From assembly GCF_018531445.1 (NCBI RefSeq), contig NZ_JAHDTH010000028.1, positions 1 through 55,549 of the forward strand: a DNA stretch of 55,549 nt. The letters are read 5' to 3'. The notes beneath the pieces are model-generated. The model made no database searches. It was not told the DNA's origin and saw only the letters and a program-made list of their open reading frames with translations. Positions 23,254 to 33,767 of the stretch are shown piece by piece. Both the position numbers and the translations under genes were made by a program. The first letter of the stretch is position 1, and every line of letters starts with the position of its first letter. The DNA comes from Pseudonocardia lacus. GTDB lineage: Bacteria; Actinomycetota; Actinomycetes; Mycobacteriales; Pseudonocardiaceae.

Positions 23254-25434
23254 TCACACCACGGTGCGGATCCGCGCCCAGTGGCAGGCGACGTCGTGGT
23301 CGGGCAGGTGGGCACCGACCGGCGCGTCCGGCTCGGCCGGCAGCGCGCTCTCGCGCGGGGGCTCGACGTCGATGCAGCGTTGCTGCTGGTCGGCGCCGAG
23401 GGTGGCGAACAGCTGGCAGCGGGTGCGGAACCGGCAGCCCGACGGCGGGTTCGCCGGGCTGGGCAGGTCGCCGGTCAGCAGGATCCGCTCGCGGCGGCGC
23501 TCGACCTCGGGGTCGGGCACCGGGATCGCCGACAGCAGGGCCTGCGTGTAGGGGTGCTGCGGGGCGGCGAAGACCTCCTCCACCCCGCCGATCTCGACGA
23601 TCTTGCCCAGGTACATGACGGCCACCCGGTCGGCGATGTGGCGCACCACCGACAGGTCGTGGGCCACGAACAGGTAGGCCAGCCCCAGGCGGGCCTTGAG
23701 CTCGTCGAGCAGGTTGAGCACGCCGGCCTGGATCGACACGTCGAGCGCGGAGACCGGCTCGTCGAGCACCAGCACCTTCGGCTCCAGGGCCAGCGCGCGG
23801 GCGATGCAGATGCGCTGGCGCTGCCCGCCGGAGAACTCGCCGGGGTAGCGGTTGATCTGCTCGCTGCGCAGCCCCACCAGCTTCATCAGCTCGGGCACCC
23901 GGCGGGTGATGTGGGCCTTGTCGAAGCCCTGGACCTCCATCGGCTCGGCGATGAGGTCGCGCACCGGCAGTCGCGGGTCGAGCGAGGCCATCGGGTCCTG
24001 GAAGACGATCTGCAGGTCGCGCCGGATCCGCTTGCGGTCGGCCCGGGACAGCCCCTCCACCTGGGACCCGAGCACCTGGATGGACCCGCCCGTCGGCGGC
24101 TCCAGGCCCATGATCTCCATGATCGTCGTGGACTTGCCGCAGCCGGACTCGCCGACCAGCCCGAGCGTCTCGCCCGCCCGCACGTCGAAGGTGACGCCGT
24201 CCACGGCCTGCACCGCGCCGACCTGCCGGCGGAAGATCCCGCCCGCCCGCACCGGGTAGTGCTTGACCAGCCGGTCCACCCCGAGCACCACCTCGCGGTC
24301 GATGCGGGTCGCGGAGTCGACCGGCTCGGCCTCCACGACGTGCGCGTCGAACAGCTCGGCGGCCAGCTCGCCGCCCTCGGCGTCGGCGGCGGCCAGCTCG
24401 CCGGTGCGGATGCAGGCCGCCCGGTGGTCGGGCGCCGCGCCGGGTGCCGGGAGCAGCTCCGGCTCGGCCGCGTCGCAGGCCGGCTCGTGCAGCGGGCAGC
24501 GCGGGCCGAACGGGCAGCCCGGCGGCAGCGCGACCAGCGACGGCGGCTGGCCCTCGATCGGCACCAGCGGCTGGCCGCGCCCGACGTCGAGGCGGGGGAT
24601 CGAGCCGAGCAGCCCCAGCGTGTAGGGCATCCGCGGGGTCGCGAAGATCTCGTCGACGGTGCCGGTCTCCACGGCCTTCCCCGCGTACATGACGATCACG
24701 CGGTCGGCGGTGCCGGCGACCACCCCGAGGTCGTGGGTGATCAGCACGATGCCCGCGCCGGTGACCTCCTGCGCGGTCTTGAGCACCTCCAGCACCTGCG
24801 CCTGCACGGTGACGTCCAGCGCGGTCGTCGGCTCGTCGGCGATGATCAGGTCGGGGTCGTTGGCGATCGCCATCGCGATCACCGCGCGCTGGCGCATGCC
24901 GCCGGAGAACTCGTGCGGGAACGCCTTGACCCGCTCGGCCGCGTTCGGGATGCCGACCAGGTCGAGCAGCTCGACCGCGCGGTTGCGGGCGGTGCTCGCG
25001 GTCGTCGACCTCCCGCCGTGCACCAGCAGGGCCTCGGCGATCTGGTCGCCGACGGTGTAGACGGGGGTCAGCGCGGACAGCGGGTCCTGGAAGACCATGG
25101 CGACCCGCCGGCCCCGGATGCGCGACAGCTCGGTGTCGGACAGCCCGAGCAGCTCCTGCCCGCGCAGCCGGATCGAGCCGCCGATCCGCGCCGACGGCGG
25201 CAGCAGCCCCATCACGGCCAGCGACGACACCGACTTGCCGGACCCGGACTCGCCGACGATGCCGAGCACCTCGCCGGGCGACACCCGGTAGCTCAGCCCG
25301 CGCACCGCCCGCACCCGGCCGTCCTCGCTGGGGAACGACACCTCCAGGTCGGCGACCTCCAGCAGCGGCGCCGCCGGCTCCCCGGCCCGGCCGGGGTCGG
25401 CCAGCACGTCGGACTCGGCCTCGTACGCGGTCAC
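23254..25434 (-). CDS. Oligopeptide ABC transporter ATPase, OppD-OppF fusion
   Basis: The single 726-residue chain holds two complete ATPase domains. The first (about 25-330) has Walker A GESGSGKS, signature [15 protein letters not shown], Walker [12 protein letters not shown], and the Cys-rich oligopeptide C-terminal motif ([17 protein letters not shown]). The second (about 395-720) has [35 protein letters not shown], and a second Cys-rich tail ([14 protein letters not shown]). The two would make an intramolecular nucleotide-binding pair for the peptide importer. GTG 25434 overlaps the permease stop as GTGA. Confidence 0.93.
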   Translation of the reverse strand: MTAYEAESDVLADPGRAGEPAAPLLEVADLEVSFPSEDGRVRAVRGLSYRVSPGEVLGIVGESGSGKSVSSLAVMGLLPPSARIGGSIRLRGQELLGLSDTELSRIRGRRVAMVFQDPLSALTPVYTVGDQIAEALLVHGGRSTTASTARNRAVELLDLVGIPNAAERVKAFPHEFSGGMRQRAVIAMAIANDPDLIIADEPTTALDVTVQAQVLEVLKTAQEVTGAGIVLITHDLGVVAGTADRVIVMYAGKAVETGTVDEIFATPRMPYTLGLLGSIPRLDVGRGQPLVPIEGQPPSLVALPPGCPFGPRCPLHEPACDAAEPELLPAPGAAPDHRAACIRTGELAAADAEGGELAAELFDAHVVEAEPVDSATRIDREVVLGVDRLVKHYPVRAGGIFRRQVGAVQAVDGVTFDVRAGETLGLVGESGCGKSTTIMEIMGLEPPTGGSIQVLGSQVEGLSRADRKRIRRDLQIVFQDPMASLDPRLPVRDLIAEPMEVQGFDKAHITRRVPELMKLVGLRSEQINRYPGEFSGGQRQRICIARALALEPKVLVLDEPVSALDVSIQAGVLNLLDELKARLGLAYLFVAHDLSVVRHIADRVAVMYLGKIVEIGGVEEVFAAPQHPYTQALLSAIPVPDPEVERRRERILLTGDLPSPANPPSGCRFRTRCQLFATLGADQQQRCIDVEPPRESALPAEPDAPVGAHLPDHDVACHWARIRTVV

Positions 25435-26429
25435 GCGCGCTCCACCTCGACCTCGGGGTCCTCGTCCTCGCGGACGTTGCGACCGCGCCTGGCGTTCGGG
25501 TCGAGCGCGTCGCGCAGCCCGTCGCCGATGAAGTTGACCGCCAGCACCGAGACCACCAGCAGCCCGCCGGCGAACAGGAACAGCCACGGCGTCGTGAGCG
25601 CGGCGGTGCTGCCGTCGCGGATCAGCGTGCCCAGCGAGACGTCCGGTGGCTGCACGCCGAAGCCGAAGTAGGACAGGCCGGTCTCCAGCAGGATCGTCGA
25701 ACCGACCGTGATGGTCACGTCGATGATCATCAGCGAGGCCATGTTGGGCAGGATGTGGCGGCGGATGATGAGCCCGGAGGGCGCCCCCATGAACCGGGCC
25801 GCCTTGACGAACTCCCGCTCGCGCAGGGTGAGCGTCATGCCGCGCAGGATCCGGGCGGTGATCATCCAGGCGAACAGCCCGAGCAGCAGCACGAACAGGA
25901 TCCAGCTGCTGCCGCGCAGCGCGGGCGAGATGACCGCGATGATCAGGAACGAGGGCAGCACCAGCAGCAGGTCGACGATCCACATGAGGCCGCGGTCGAC
26001 CCAGCCGCCGAAGTAGCCGGCGCACGCCCCGACGACCGAGGCGATCACGATCGAGATCGCCGCGGTCAGCAGCCCGATCGTCAGCGACCGCTGCAGCCCG
26101 CGCATCGTCTGCGCGAACACGTCCTCGCCGATCTGGGTCGTGCCGAACCAGTGGCTGGCCGAGGGCGGCTGCAGGAAGGACAGGTAGTCGTACTCGTCGT
26201 AGGCCCACGGCGCGAACAGCGGGCTGGTCAGCGACACCGCGTAGAGCAGCGCGAGCACGACGAGCCCGGTGAGCGCGAGCTTGTTGCGCAGGAAGCGGCG
26301 CAGCACGAGCGTGCCGCGGGTGACGCCCTCGGTCTCGGCCTCGATGGCGTCCAGCGGCACGTCGACCGGGTTGGCCCCGCCGGTCGGCACCGACTTGCCG
26401 GTGCCGCCGGTGACGTCTGTGGTGGTCAT
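25431..26429 (-). CDS. Oligopeptide ABC transporter permease (OppC/DppC type)
   Basis: The 332-residue protein has about six membrane segments and the extra N-terminal OppC segment ([24 protein letters not shown]). The conserved [28 protein letters not shown] precedes the core, and the EAA-like loop reads [25 protein letters not shown]-terminal residues include [18 protein letters not shown], typical of OppC. Together with the preceding OppB-type permease it forms the membrane channel. It ends with an acidic tail and overlaps the ATPase start by 4 nt. Confidence 0.93.
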   Translation of the reverse strand: MTTTDVTGGTGKSVPTGGANPVDVPLDAIEAETEGVTRGTLVLRRFLRNKLALTGLVVLALLYAVSLTSPLFAPWAYDEYDYLSFLQPPSASHWFGTTQIGEDVFAQTMRGLQRSLTIGLLTAAISIVIASVVGACAGYFGGWVDRGLMWIVDLLLVLPSFLIIAVISPALRGSSWILFVLLLGLFAWMITARILRGMTLTLREREFVKAARFMGAPSGLIIRRHILPNMASLMIIDVTITVGSTILLETGLSYFGFGVQPPDVSLGTLIRDGSTAALTTPWLFLFAGGLLVVSVLAVNFIGDGLRDALDPNARRGRNVREDEDPEVEVERA

Positions 26430-26451
26430 CGCAGGGTTCCTGTCTGCCGGG

Positions 26452-27429
26452 TCAGCGGAGCCGGACGCGCGGGTCGAGCAGCGCGTAGAAGACGTCGGAC
26501 AGCCATCCGGAGACCAGCACCAGCACCGCGACGAACAGCGTCACGGTGGCGGTGATGTTGGTGTCGTCCTGCTCGATGCCGTAGACGAGCCAGTCGCCCA
26601 TCCCGTACCAGCCGAAGATCCGCTCGGTGAACGTGCCGCCGGTGATCAGCAGCCCGAACCCGAAGGCGAACAGCGTGGCCATCGGGACCAGCGCGGTGCG
26701 CAGACCGTGCTTGAACAGCGCTTTGCGCCGGGTCAACCCCTTCGCCTGGGCCGTGCGCAGGAAATCGCTGCCCAGCACGTCGAGCATCGCGCTGCGCTGG
26801 TAGCGGCTGTAATAGGCGATCTGGCCCAGCGCGATGGTCAGCGTGGGCAGCACCAGGTGCTGGACGCGGTCGACCAGCGCTTCGAAGAACCCGCCCTGGA
26901 ACCCGGGCGTCGTCTCACCGGTGAACACCAGCAACTGCGCCCCGGCGGCGGTGTTCAGCTCCAGCGCGACGTACTTGAGCAGCAGGCCGAGCAGGAACAC
27001 CGGGGTCGAGAGGATCACGAAGGAGAAGAAGGTGGCCGCGTAGTCGCTGAAGCGGTACTGCCGGATCGCGCTGGCCACCCCGACGATCACGCCGAGCCCG
27101 ATCCCGACCACCGTGCCCAGCAGGAACAGCCGCAGGCTGACGCCGATCCGGCGGGGGAGCTCCTCGCTGATCGACTGGTTGACCACGGTGCGGCCGAAAT
27201 CGCCCTGCACGGCGTCGCCGAGCCAGAGCACGAAGCGCTGCGGGATCGGCTCGTCCAGGCGCAGCTCGGCGCGCTTGGCGTCGATCGTCGCCTGCGGTGG
27301 CGGGGGGTTGCGCGCCTGCAGCTTCCCGACCGGGTCGAAGGTCAGCGCGGCCAGCGCGAAGGCCAGGAACGTGGCGACAAGGCACAAGGCCAGGTAGTTC
27401 ACCAGGCGACGGGCGAGGAAGCGGGCCAT
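26452..27429 (-). CDS. Oligopeptide ABC transporter permease (OppB/DppB type), first operon gene
   Basis: The 325-residue protein starts with the OppB signature MARFLARRLVNYLALCLVAT. It has a long first periplasmic loop (LRLDEPIPQRFVLWLGDAVQGDFG), six membrane segments and an EAA loop DFLRTAQAKGLTRRKALFKHGLRTAL. It ends SDVFYALLDPRVRL, as OppB proteins do. GGAGAGGG lies immediately upstream of ATG 27429. The order permease-permease-ATPase fusion-binding protein is complete, so the importer looks functional. The loop containing ARNPPPPQATIDAKRAELRL suits peptide-transporter permeases. Confidence 0.92.
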   Translation of the reverse strand: MARFLARRLVNYLALCLVATFLAFALAALTFDPVGKLQARNPPPPQATIDAKRAELRLDEPIPQRFVLWLGDAVQGDFGRTVVNQSISEELPRRIGVSLRLFLLGTVVGIGLGVIVGVASAIRQYRFSDYAATFFSFVILSTPVFLLGLLLKYVALELNTAAGAQLLVFTGETTPGFQGGFFEALVDRVQHLVLPTLTIALGQIAYYSRYQRSAMLDVLGSDFLRTAQAKGLTRRKALFKHGLRTALVPMATLFAFGFGLLITGGTFTERIFGWYGMGDWLVYGIEQDDTNITATVTLFVAVLVLVSGWLSDVFYALLDPRVRLR

Positions 27430-27765
27430 CCCTCTCCTTGCTTGCCGATGGGTTGCATCGGGTTTGGACTTTGTCCGGAGAAACCGGTGGGCGCTCCGAA
27501 CTACTGGCGGGTACCTTGTGCGGCCCCGTGTGAGGGCGATGTGAAGTGTCGTACCGCATCCGGGTGACCGCCGCATTTCGATGCGCATCCGTTGCTCGGC
27601 GGAGGGCGTCATGCCTCGTGCGGCGGTCAGCACTCCGCCGGACGCCGAGCCTGCCCGGAGGGGGAGCCCGACCGCGGCGGCGCGGGCGGCCGTACACGTC
27701 GTCGCACAGTGCGGTCGCGCTGTTCAGCGGGCCACTGTGGAGCTGCGGATACGGGTTCGGAATGG
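27430..27765. other. Divergent control region between the peptide importer and PadR genes
   Basis: About 335 nt without a supported gene. It is more A+T-rich near 27440-27570 than its surroundings, as expected for the importer promoter, but I cannot fix a -35/-10 pair with confidence. The PadR gene's own CACGGT lies at 27766-27771. Confidence 0.5.
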
Positions 27766-27777
27766 CACGGTGGGGGG

Positions 27778-28293
27778 ATGCCGCCCGCGAGAGCGACTCC
27801 CGTCAACTCCACCGCCGCCGCACTGCTCGGGCTGCTGCACACCGGCCCGATGACCGGCGGCCAGCTGGTCGCCGCCGCCGGGGAGCAGTTCGGGACGTTC
27901 TTCTCGGTGACCCGCAGCCAGATCTACCGCGAGCTCCCGGTGCTCGCCGAGGCCGGGCTCGTCCGGCTGGGCAAGCAGGGTCCGCGCGGCTCCCAGCAGT
28001 ACGTGCTCACCGCCGCCGGCAAGCGGTCGTTCAAGGCCTGGGTGGCCGCCGGCGCCGGCGCCGACACCCTGCGCAGCCCGCTCGTGCTGCGGCTGCTGCA
28101 CGCCGGGTTCCTCACGCCCAAGCAGCGCGCCGACCTGCTCGGCGGCAGCCGGGCCGAGTACGCCTCGCGCCTGGAGGCGGCCCGCGCGGCCGCCCGGTCC
28201 GAGGAAGACCCCTACCGCAGGGCCGTCGCCGACTTCACCGTCGCGCACACCAGGGCGATGTTGAAACTGGTCGACGCCATCCCCGCCGACTAG
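27778..28293 (+). CDS. PadR-family transcriptional regulator
   Basis: The 171-residue protein has a PadR winged helix ([47 protein letters not shown]), followed by the [18 protein letters not shown] wing/linker and a C-terminal helical dimerisation region with a coiled-coil-like [14 protein letters not shown]. PadR proteins usually repress an adjacent transporter or detoxification gene; here the divergent peptide importer is a candidate target. The start is ATG 27778 because CACGGT lies 6 nt upstream and the conserved region begins close by. The upstream open frame to 27592 is not protein-like. Confidence 0.85.
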   Translation: MPPARATPVNSTAAALLGLLHTGPMTGGQLVAAAGEQFGTFFSVTRSQIYRELPVLAEAGLVRLGKQGPRGSQQYVLTAAGKRSFKAWVAAGAGADTLRSPLVLRLLHAGFLTPKQRADLLGGSRAEYASRLEAARAAARSEEDPYRRAVADFTVAHTRAMLKLVDAIPAD

Positions 28294-28348
28294 GAACCGG
28301 TCAGGGCTCGCCCGGAAGGCCTCGCGGGTCCGCGTACCCTGGAGCGTC

Positions 28349-29455
28349 GTGAACCCCGACGTCTCGGCCGACCTGAAGGACCTGTCCGGCACCCTGGAGA
28401 ACATCGAGGCGGTCGCCGACCTGCCCGCGCTGCGCGCCGAGATCGCCGACCTCTCCGACCAGGCCGGCCAACCCGACCTGTGGAACGACCCCGCCGCGGC
28501 CCAGCGGGTCACCAGCCGCCTCGCGCACGCCCAGGGCGACCTGCGCCGCCTCGACGACCTGCGCCGCCGCCTCGATGACCTCCCGGTGCTCTACGAGCTC
28601 GCCGAGGACGAGGGCGACGAGTCCGCCGTCGCCGACGCCGACGCCGAGCGGGCCAAGCTCCGCGAGGAGGTCTCCGCGCTGGAGGTCCGCACCCTGCTGT
28701 CGGGGGAGTACGACCCCCGCGAGGCACTGGTGACGATCCGCGCCGAGGCCGGCGGCGTCGACGCCGCCGACTTCGCCGAGATGCTCATGCGGATGTACCT
28801 GCGCTGGGCCGAGCGGCACGGCTACCCCGTCGACGTCTACGACACCTCCTACTCCGAGGAGGCCGGCATCAAGTCGGCCACGTTCCAGGTGCACGCCCCC
28901 TTCGCCTACGGCACGCTGTCGGTCGAGCAGGGCACCCACCGCCTCGTCCGGATCTCGCCCTTCGACAACCAGGGCCGCCGCCAGACCTCCTTCGCCGGCG
29001 TCGAGGTCGCGCCCGTCGTCGAGTCCAGCGACGAGGTCGAGATCGACGAGAAGGAGCTGCGCGTCGACGTGTACCGCTCCTCGGGCCCCGGCGGCCAGGG
29101 CGTCAACACCACCGACTCCGCCGTCCGGCTCACCCACCTGCCCACCGGCATCGTGGTGTCCTGCCAGAACGAGCGCTCCCAGCTGCAGAACAAGGCCTCC
29201 GCGATGATGGTGCTGCAGGCCAAGCTCCTGGAGCGCCGCCGGCAGGAGGAGCGGGCCCGGATGGACGCGCTCAAGGACACCGGCTCCTCGTGGGGCAACC
29301 AGATGCGCTCCTACGTCCTGCACCCGTACCAGATGGTCAAGGATCTGCGCACCAACTACGAGGTCGGCAACCCCGACGCCGTCCTCGACGGCGATCTGGA
29401 CGGTTTCATCGACGCCGGGATCCGCTGGCGGCGGAGCCAGGGCACGGGGGCGTAG
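28349..29455 (+). CDS. prfB: Peptide chain release factor 2
   Basis: The 368-residue RF2 reads UGA and UAA stops and triggers peptide release on the ribosome. The codon-recognition tripeptide SPF is present ([14 protein letters not shown]) and the catalytic GGQ lies in [20 protein letters not shown]. An N-terminal helical domain ([19 protein letters not shown]) and the C-terminal [16 protein letters not shown] complete it. The frame is continuous: the programmed +1 frameshift of many bacteria is absent, as usual in actinobacteria. TACCCT (28335-28340) lies 8 nt before GTG 28349. It heads the conserved prfB-ftsE-ftsX-smpB order. Confidence 0.97.
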   Translation: MNPDVSADLKDLSGTLENIEAVADLPALRAEIADLSDQAGQPDLWNDPAAAQRVTSRLAHAQGDLRRLDDLRRRLDDLPVLYELAEDEGDESAVADADAERAKLREEVSALEVRTLLSGEYDPREALVTIRAEAGGVDAADFAEMLMRMYLRWAERHGYPVDVYDTSYSEEAGIKSATFQVHAPFAYGTLSVEQGTHRLVRISPFDNQGRRQTSFAGVEVAPVVESSDEVEIDEKELRVDVYRSSGPGGQGVNTTDSAVRLTHLPTGIVVSCQNERSQLQNKASAMMVLQAKLLERRRQEERARMDALKDTGSSWGNQMRSYVLHPYQMVKDLRTNYEVGNPDAVLDGDLDGFIDAGIRWRRSQGTGA

Positions 29456-29484
29456 GCCTCGTCGGCACACCCCCGTGGCCGCCC

Positions 29485-29511
29485 GGGCCTCCGCGCGGTC
29501 CTGGGAGGCCC
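29485..29511 (+). terminator. Hairpin after prfB, possible terminator
   Basis: GGGCCTCC (29485-29492) pairs with GGAGGCCC (29504-29511), 30 nt after the prfB stop. There is no U-tract. Hairpin repeats follow directly. Confidence 0.5.
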
Positions 29512-29536
29512 CCGGCGCAGGCGCGCCACCTCGGCG

Positions 29537-29586
29537 GGACGAGCGCGGCTTTCGTCCAACCTGGTTGGACGAGAGTCACTTTCGTC
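29537..29586. repeat. Two more copies of the GGACGAG hairpin repeat
   Basis: 29537-29557 and 29567-29586 are copies of the element clustered at 15.6-16.0 kb, joined by an AACCTGG spacer that also follows copies in the first cluster. The second copy is a near-perfect hairpin. They sit between prfB and ftsE. Confidence 0.75.
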
Positions 29587-29681
29587 GGTGCGCCGGGCCG
29601 GGAGTCCGGGTCGGCGGGGTGTCTCCGGCCTGGGAGGGTCGGGTGCTGAGGGCGGGTCGCAGCGCCGTATCGTCCCCGGTC

Positions 29682-30371
29682 GTGATCCGGCTGGAGCATG
29701 TCACCAAGCTCTACAAGACCTCCACGCGTCCCGCGCTGGACCAGGTCTCGGTGACCATCGACCGCGGTGAGTTCGTGTTCCTGATCGGGCCGTCGGGGTC
29801 GGGCAAGTCGACGTTCCTGCGGCTGCTGCTGCGCGAGGACGTGCCGACCAAGGGCGACATCTACGTCTCCGACCTGAACGTCGCCAAGCTGCCCCGGCGG
29901 CGGGTGCCGCGGCTGCGCCAGCGGATCGGGTGCGTGTTCCAGGACTTCCGGCTGCTGTCGAACAAGACCGTCGGCGGGAACGTGGCGTTCGCGCTGGAGG
30001 TCATCGGGAAGTCGCAGTCGACGGTGCGCAAGGTCGTGCCGGAGGTGCTCGACCTGGTGGGGCTGGCCGGCAAGGCGGACCGGATGCCGCACGAGCTCTC
30101 CGGCGGTGAGCAGCAACGGGTGGCGATCGCCCGCGCGTTCGTGAACCGGCCGCTGGTGCTGCTGGCCGACGAGCCCACCGGGAACCTCGACCCGGACACC
30201 AGCCAGGACATCATGCTGCTGCTGGAGCGGATCAACCGGACCGGGACGACGGTGCTCATGGCCACCCACGACCACTCGATCGTCGACTCGATGCGCCGGC
30301 GGGTGGTCGAGCTGGACATGGGGCACATCGTGCGCGACGAGTCCCGCGGCGTGTACGGCGTCGGGAGGTAG
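29682..30371 (+). CDS. ftsE: Cell-division ATP-binding protein FtsE
   Basis: The 229-residue ABC ATPase has Walker [10 protein letters not shown] (about residues 36-44), a Q-loop FQDFRLL, signature [15 protein letters not shown], Walker [13 protein letters not shown], and H-loop THDHSIV. With FtsX it couples divisome state to peptidoglycan hydrolase activation outside the cell. TATCGT (29668-29673) lies 8 nt before GTG 29682, and the family N-terminus ([13 protein letters not shown]) begins there; the longer upstream frame crosses the repeat region. ftsX follows after 41 nt. Confidence 0.96.
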   Translation: MIRLEHVTKLYKTSTRPALDQVSVTIDRGEFVFLIGPSGSGKSTFLRLLLREDVPTKGDIYVSDLNVAKLPRRRVPRLRQRIGCVFQDFRLLSNKTVGGNVAFALEVIGKSQSTVRKVVPEVLDLVGLAGKADRMPHELSGGEQQRVAIARAFVNRPLVLLADEPTGNLDPDTSQDIMLLLERINRTGTTVLMATHDHSIVDSMRRRVVELDMGHIVRDESRGVYGVGR

Positions 30372-30412
30372 GACGTGCGGCGCGACGACGTAATCCTTCC
30401 CGCGGAGGCGCC

Positions 30413-31315
30413 ATGAGAACCGACTTCGTCGCCCGGGAGGTCTTCACCGGTCTCCGGCGCAACGTCACGATGACGATCGCGATGGTGCTGACCACCGCGA
30501 TCTCGCTGGGCCTGGTCGGCACCGGGCTGCTGGCGGTGCGCACGATCGACCGCACCGAGCAGCTCTACAGCGACCGGGTCGAGGTGCAGGTCGCGCTGAC
30601 CTCCGACGTCTCGGCCGCCGACACCGACTGCAGCCAGGCGGTGTGCACCGCGCTGCGGTCGAAGCTGGAGGCGCTCACGCAGGTCGAGGCGGTGCGCTAC
30701 GAGAACCAGCAGCAGGCCTACGAGCGCTACCTGCAGCTGTTCAAGGGCCAGGCGCTGGCCGACCTGGTCCGCCCGCAGTCGCTGCCCTCGACGCTGCGGG
30801 TCCGGCTCAACGACCAGGAGACCGGGGCGCAGGCCGTGCGCCAGGCCACGACCGGGCAGGTCGGCGTGCGCAACGTGATCGACCAGCGCGAGGTCGTGGC
30901 CCGGCTGTTCGACTTCCTCGGCGGCGTCCGCGACGTGACGTTCGGGCTGGCCGTCGTGCAGGCCATCGCAGCGCTGCTGCTGATCTCCAACACGGTGCAG
31001 GTCTCGGCGTTCACCCGGCGCACGGAGGTCGGCGTGATGCGCCTGGTCGGCGCGACCCGCTGGTACACGCAGCTGCCGTTCCTCATCGAGGCGGTGGTCA
31101 CCGGCGTGGTGGGCGCGCTGATCGCGGTCGGCGGGCTGGTGATCGGCAAGTTCCTGTTCATCGACCAGTTGCTCAGCGGCATCGTCTCGAACGGGGTCGT
31201 GCCGCCGGTCGAGGTCGCCGACATCATCTGGGTCTCGCCGATCCTGGTGATGATCGGCGCGGCCATCGCCAGCGTCACCGGATACGCCACGCTGCGGCTC
31301 TACGTGCGCCTGTGA
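30413..31315 (+). CDS. ftsX: Cell-division membrane protein FtsX
   Basis: The 300-residue protein has four membrane segments: one near residues 20-42, then three in the C-terminal third. A large extracytoplasmic domain lies between segments 1 and 2 (about 45-165). In it [16 protein letters not shown] and VCTALRSKL hold two Cys residues that could pair. The C-terminal part has [19 protein letters not shown], the FtsX/MacB signature. It works with FtsE to trigger wall hydrolases. GGAGG precedes ATG 30413. Confidence 0.96.
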   Translation: MRTDFVAREVFTGLRRNVTMTIAMVLTTAISLGLVGTGLLAVRTIDRTEQLYSDRVEVQVALTSDVSAADTDCSQAVCTALRSKLEALTQVEAVRYENQQQAYERYLQLFKGQALADLVRPQSLPSTLRVRLNDQETGAQAVRQATTGQVGVRNVIDQREVVARLFDFLGGVRDVTFGLAVVQAIAALLLISNTVQVSAFTRRTEVGVMRLVGATRWYTQLPFLIEAVVTGVVGALIAVGGLVIGKFLFIDQLLSGIVSNGVVPPVEVADIIWVSPILVMIGAAIASVTGYATLRLYVRL

Positions 31316-31368
31316 CCGGGCCGCCTATAGCGCACGACCCGCCGGGCCGGTCCGCGTAGGCTGGACAG

Positions 31369-31854
31369 GTGAAGGAGCAGGGCCGCAAGGTGATCGCGCA
31401 GAACCGCCGGGCACGGCACGACTACGCGGTGATCGACACCTACGAGGCGGGCGTCGCGCTGGTCGGCACCGAGGTGAAGAGCCTGCGGCTGGGCCGGGCG
31501 TCGCTGGTCGACGCCTACGCCACCGTGGACGACGGCGAGGTCTGGCTGCGCGGCCTGCACATCCCGGAGTACACCCACGGCAGCTGGACCAACCACGAGC
31601 CGCGCCGCACCCGCAAGCTGCTGCTGCACCGCAAGGAGATCGAGCGGCTGATCGGCAAGACCCGCGAGGGCGGGGCGACGCTGGTGCCGCTGTCGCTGTA
31701 CTTCGCCAACGGCAAGGTCAAGTGCGAGCTGGCGCTGGCCCGGGGCAAGCGCACCTACGACAAGCGCCAGGACCTGGCCCGCCGCGACGCCGACCGCGAC
31801 GTCCAGCGGGCGATCGGCCGGGCGGCCAAGGGGCGGATGCGGGAGATCAGGTGA
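31369..31854 (+). CDS. smpB: SsrA-binding protein SmpB
   Basis: The 161-residue protein matches SmpB throughout: [34 protein letters not shown] at the start, the [24 protein letters not shown] core, and a basic C-terminal tail ([25 protein letters not shown]) that mimics a codon-anticodon contact on the ribosome. It partners the tmRNA encoded 1.9 kb downstream in the same direction. TAGGCT (31357-31362) lies 6 nt before GTG 31369, so the mRNA is probably leaderless. Its stop overlaps the amidohydrolase GTG. Confidence 0.97.
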   Translation: MKEQGRKVIAQNRRARHDYAVIDTYEAGVALVGTEVKSLRLGRASLVDAYATVDDGEVWLRGLHIPEYTHGSWTNHEPRRTRKLLLHRKEIERLIGKTREGGATLVPLSLYFANGKVKCELALARGKRTYDKRQDLARRDADRDVQRAIGRAAKGRMREIR

Positions 31855-32768
31855 CGGCTGCGGCAGTGGTCCCGGCACCCCCGGTCGACGACGCCGACGT
31901 CCCGCGGTTCCTCCACGAGCTCGGCGTGCCCGGCATCGTCGACGTGCACGTGCACTTCCTGCCCGAGCGGGTGCTGCGCAAGGTCTGGGCCTACTTCGAC
32001 GAGGGCGCCAGGAACTACGGCACCGGCTGGCCCGTGCACTACCGCACGCCCGAACCGGAGCGCGTCGAGACACTGCGCGAGCTGGGTGTTCGCGCGTACG
32101 CGCCGCTGACCTACCCGCACAAGCCGGGCATGGCCCGCTGGCTCACCGAGTGGGTCACCGGGTTCGCCGAGCGCACCCCGGCCGCCGTCCCGACCGCCAC
32201 GCTGTACCCGGAGCCCGACGTCGTCGACTACCTGTCCGCCGCGGTGGCGGCCGGGGCGCGCGCGGTGAAGGTGCACGTCCAGGTCGGCGCGTTCGACCCG
32301 CGCGACCCGCTGCTGCGCCCGGCTTGGGGCCTTCTGGCCGAGGCCGGTGTGCCCGCCGTCGTGCACTGCGGCGACGGGCCGCTGCCCGGCGCGTACACCG
32401 GGCTGGACGTGTTCGCCGAGGTGCTCGCCGGGCACCCCCGGCTGCGCGTGGTGCTGGCGCACTCCGGGATGCCCGACTACCTGGGCGCGCTCGACCTGGT
32501 GCACCGCTACCCGGACGTGCACCTCGACACGACGATGGTGGGGCCGGCGTTCAGCCAGCGGATGGCCCCGCTGCCCGACGACTGGCCCGCGCGGCTGGCC
32601 GACGTCGCCGACCGGGTGGTCTTCGGCTCGGACTTCCCGAACATCCCGTACCCGTACGCGGAGCAGGTCGCCGCGGTGGCCGCCTGGTCGGCCGCCGACG
32701 ACCGGCTCGGCGCCGGCTTCGCCCGCGCCGTCCTGCACGACAACCCGGCGGCGCTGCTCGGCGTGTGA
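31851..32768 (+). CDS. Amidohydrolase family 2 (TIM-barrel metal-dependent hydrolase)
   Basis: The 305-residue protein has the amidohydrolase_2 pattern: a metal-binding HVHF pair near residue 33 ([13 protein letters not shown]), a mid-barrel Lys/His strand ([11 protein letters not shown]), His in VVHCGDG and LAHSGMPDY, and the late catalytic Asp in [11 protein letters not shown]. Relatives include decarboxylases of the ACMSD type and lactone hydrolases; the substrate cannot be assigned. GTG 31851 overlaps the smpB stop as GTGA, so the two are translationally coupled, although no functional link to trans-translation is known to me. Confidence 0.88.
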   Translation: MTAAAVVPAPPVDDADVPRFLHELGVPGIVDVHVHFLPERVLRKVWAYFDEGARNYGTGWPVHYRTPEPERVETLRELGVRAYAPLTYPHKPGMARWLTEWVTGFAERTPAAVPTATLYPEPDVVDYLSAAVAAGARAVKVHVQVGAFDPRDPLLRPAWGLLAEAGVPAVVHCGDGPLPGAYTGLDVFAEVLAGHPRLRVVLAHSGMPDYLGALDLVHRYPDVHLDTTMVGPAFSQRMAPLPDDWPARLADVADRVVFGSDFPNIPYPYAEQVAAVAAWSAADDRLGAGFARAVLHDNPAALLGV

Positions 32769-32796
32769 GCGGGCACACGTTCGGGTACACGCGGTC

Positions 32797-33669
32797 ATGA
32801 CCACCGGGCAAATCGTCGCGATAGCTGTGCTGGTGCTGTTGGTCGCCATCGTCGTGGCGGCCGTCATGATCTTCCGCAGGCGCAGTCCGAGCCAGCGCCG
32901 CCTGGAGGCCGCGCAGGCCCGCCGCGAGGCCGAGGCCCACGCGGCCAGCGCCGAGCGCCTGGAGGCCGAGGCGAAGCAGCGCGCCGAGCGCGCCAGGGCC
33001 GAGCAGGCCCAGGCCGAGGAGCTGGCCGCGATGGCCCGCCACGACCGCGAGGTCGCCCGCGAGCAGCAGGCCAGGGCCGCGGAGCTGGACCCCGATCACG
33101 CCGAGGTCGACGGGGCCCCGCAGCGCCCGGCCGTCGCCGGCGGTGCCGCTCCGGCCCGGGAGCTGCACTCCGCCGACCGCCCCGCCGACGCCCGCGGCGG
33201 AACGCACGACCGGACCGACGACCACCGCGACGCGCAGGACCACGAGGGTCACGAGGACCACGAGGACCGCAAGGACCACCACGACGCCCCGCACCGGACC
33301 GACGAGCGCCCGCACCGGCCGGACCGCCCCAGCCGGCACGAGTACGAGCGCCAGGAGCCGATCGTCGCCGGTGCCGCTGCCGGCATGGTGGCGCCGCGCC
33401 CGCGCCCGGCCGACGAGACCGCGCCCGCCGCGGTGCCCGCGCAGCGCTCGACCCCCGTCGACGACCCGGCCAAGGACCGGACCACCGTCGGGGAGCACGT
33501 GCGGGCGAAGAACGGCCCCACCGGGTCCACCGACCCCGCCCACCAGCGCGACGGCGCGGCCGACCGCACCACCGACCACAGCACCGACCACAGCACCGAC
33601 CACAGCACCGACCAGCACCACCAGAGCCCGGTCCGGACGTTCGCCGACCGCATCCTGGGCCGCGGCTGA
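32797..33669 (+). CDS. Single-pass membrane protein with coiled coil and His/Asp-rich tail
   Basis: This 290-residue protein has no family I recognise. Residues about 5-27 form one membrane segment (AIAVLVLLVAIVVAAVMIF) followed by RRR. Residues about 30-95 form a strongly charged Ala/Glu/Arg coiled coil. The rest is disordered and His/Asp/Arg-rich, with HEGHEDHEDRKDHHD at mid-length and, near the end, three exact 12-nt tandem copies (33571-33606) encoding TDHS repeats. The end (VRTFADRILGRG) looks conserved. The His/Asp content could bind metal ions. It lies between the smpB operon and ssrA. ATG 32797 is chosen at the membrane segment; its ribosome site is weak. Confidence 0.7.
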   Translation: MTTGQIVAIAVLVLLVAIVVAAVMIFRRRSPSQRRLEAAQARREAEAHAASAERLEAEAKQRAERARAEQAQAEELAAMARHDREVAREQQARAAELDPDHAEVDGAPQRPAVAGGAAPARELHSADRPADARGGTHDRTDDHRDAQDHEGHEDHEDRKDHHDAPHRTDERPHRPDRPSRHEYERQEPIVAGAAAGMVAPRPRPADETAPAAVPAQRSTPVDDPAKDRTTVGEHVRAKNGPTGSTDPAHQRDGAADRTTDHSTDHSTDHSTDQHHQSPVRTFADRILGRG

Positions 33670-33733
33670 CCGACGAACCGCCGGCCCCCGCCCTCGTTCC
33701 GGTATCCGGGATGAAGGCGGGGCCGTCCGGCGT

Positions 33734-33739
33734 TATGAT
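33734..33739 (+). promoter_or_regulatory. -10 element of ssrA
   Basis: TATGAT matches the -10 consensus well and would start transcription near 33746, about 22 nt before the mature tmRNA 5' end. The -35 is not clear. Confidence 0.6.
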
Positions 33740-33767
33740 CGGTGCGCGCCCGAGCAGCGGGCGTCGA

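Noticed and set aside
23254..26208. A 984-codon ATPase extending into the permease gene
   Set aside because: The extra N-terminus is the OppC gene in a wrong frame; GTG 25434 overlaps the permease stop as GTGA.
28349..28430. Programmed frameshift in prfB
   Set aside because: The frame is uninterrupted from the start to the GGQ domain; no internal UGA.
33571..33615. Tandem repeat as a microsatellite in non-coding DNA
   Set aside because: It lies in frame inside the coiled-coil protein gene and codes TDHS repeats.
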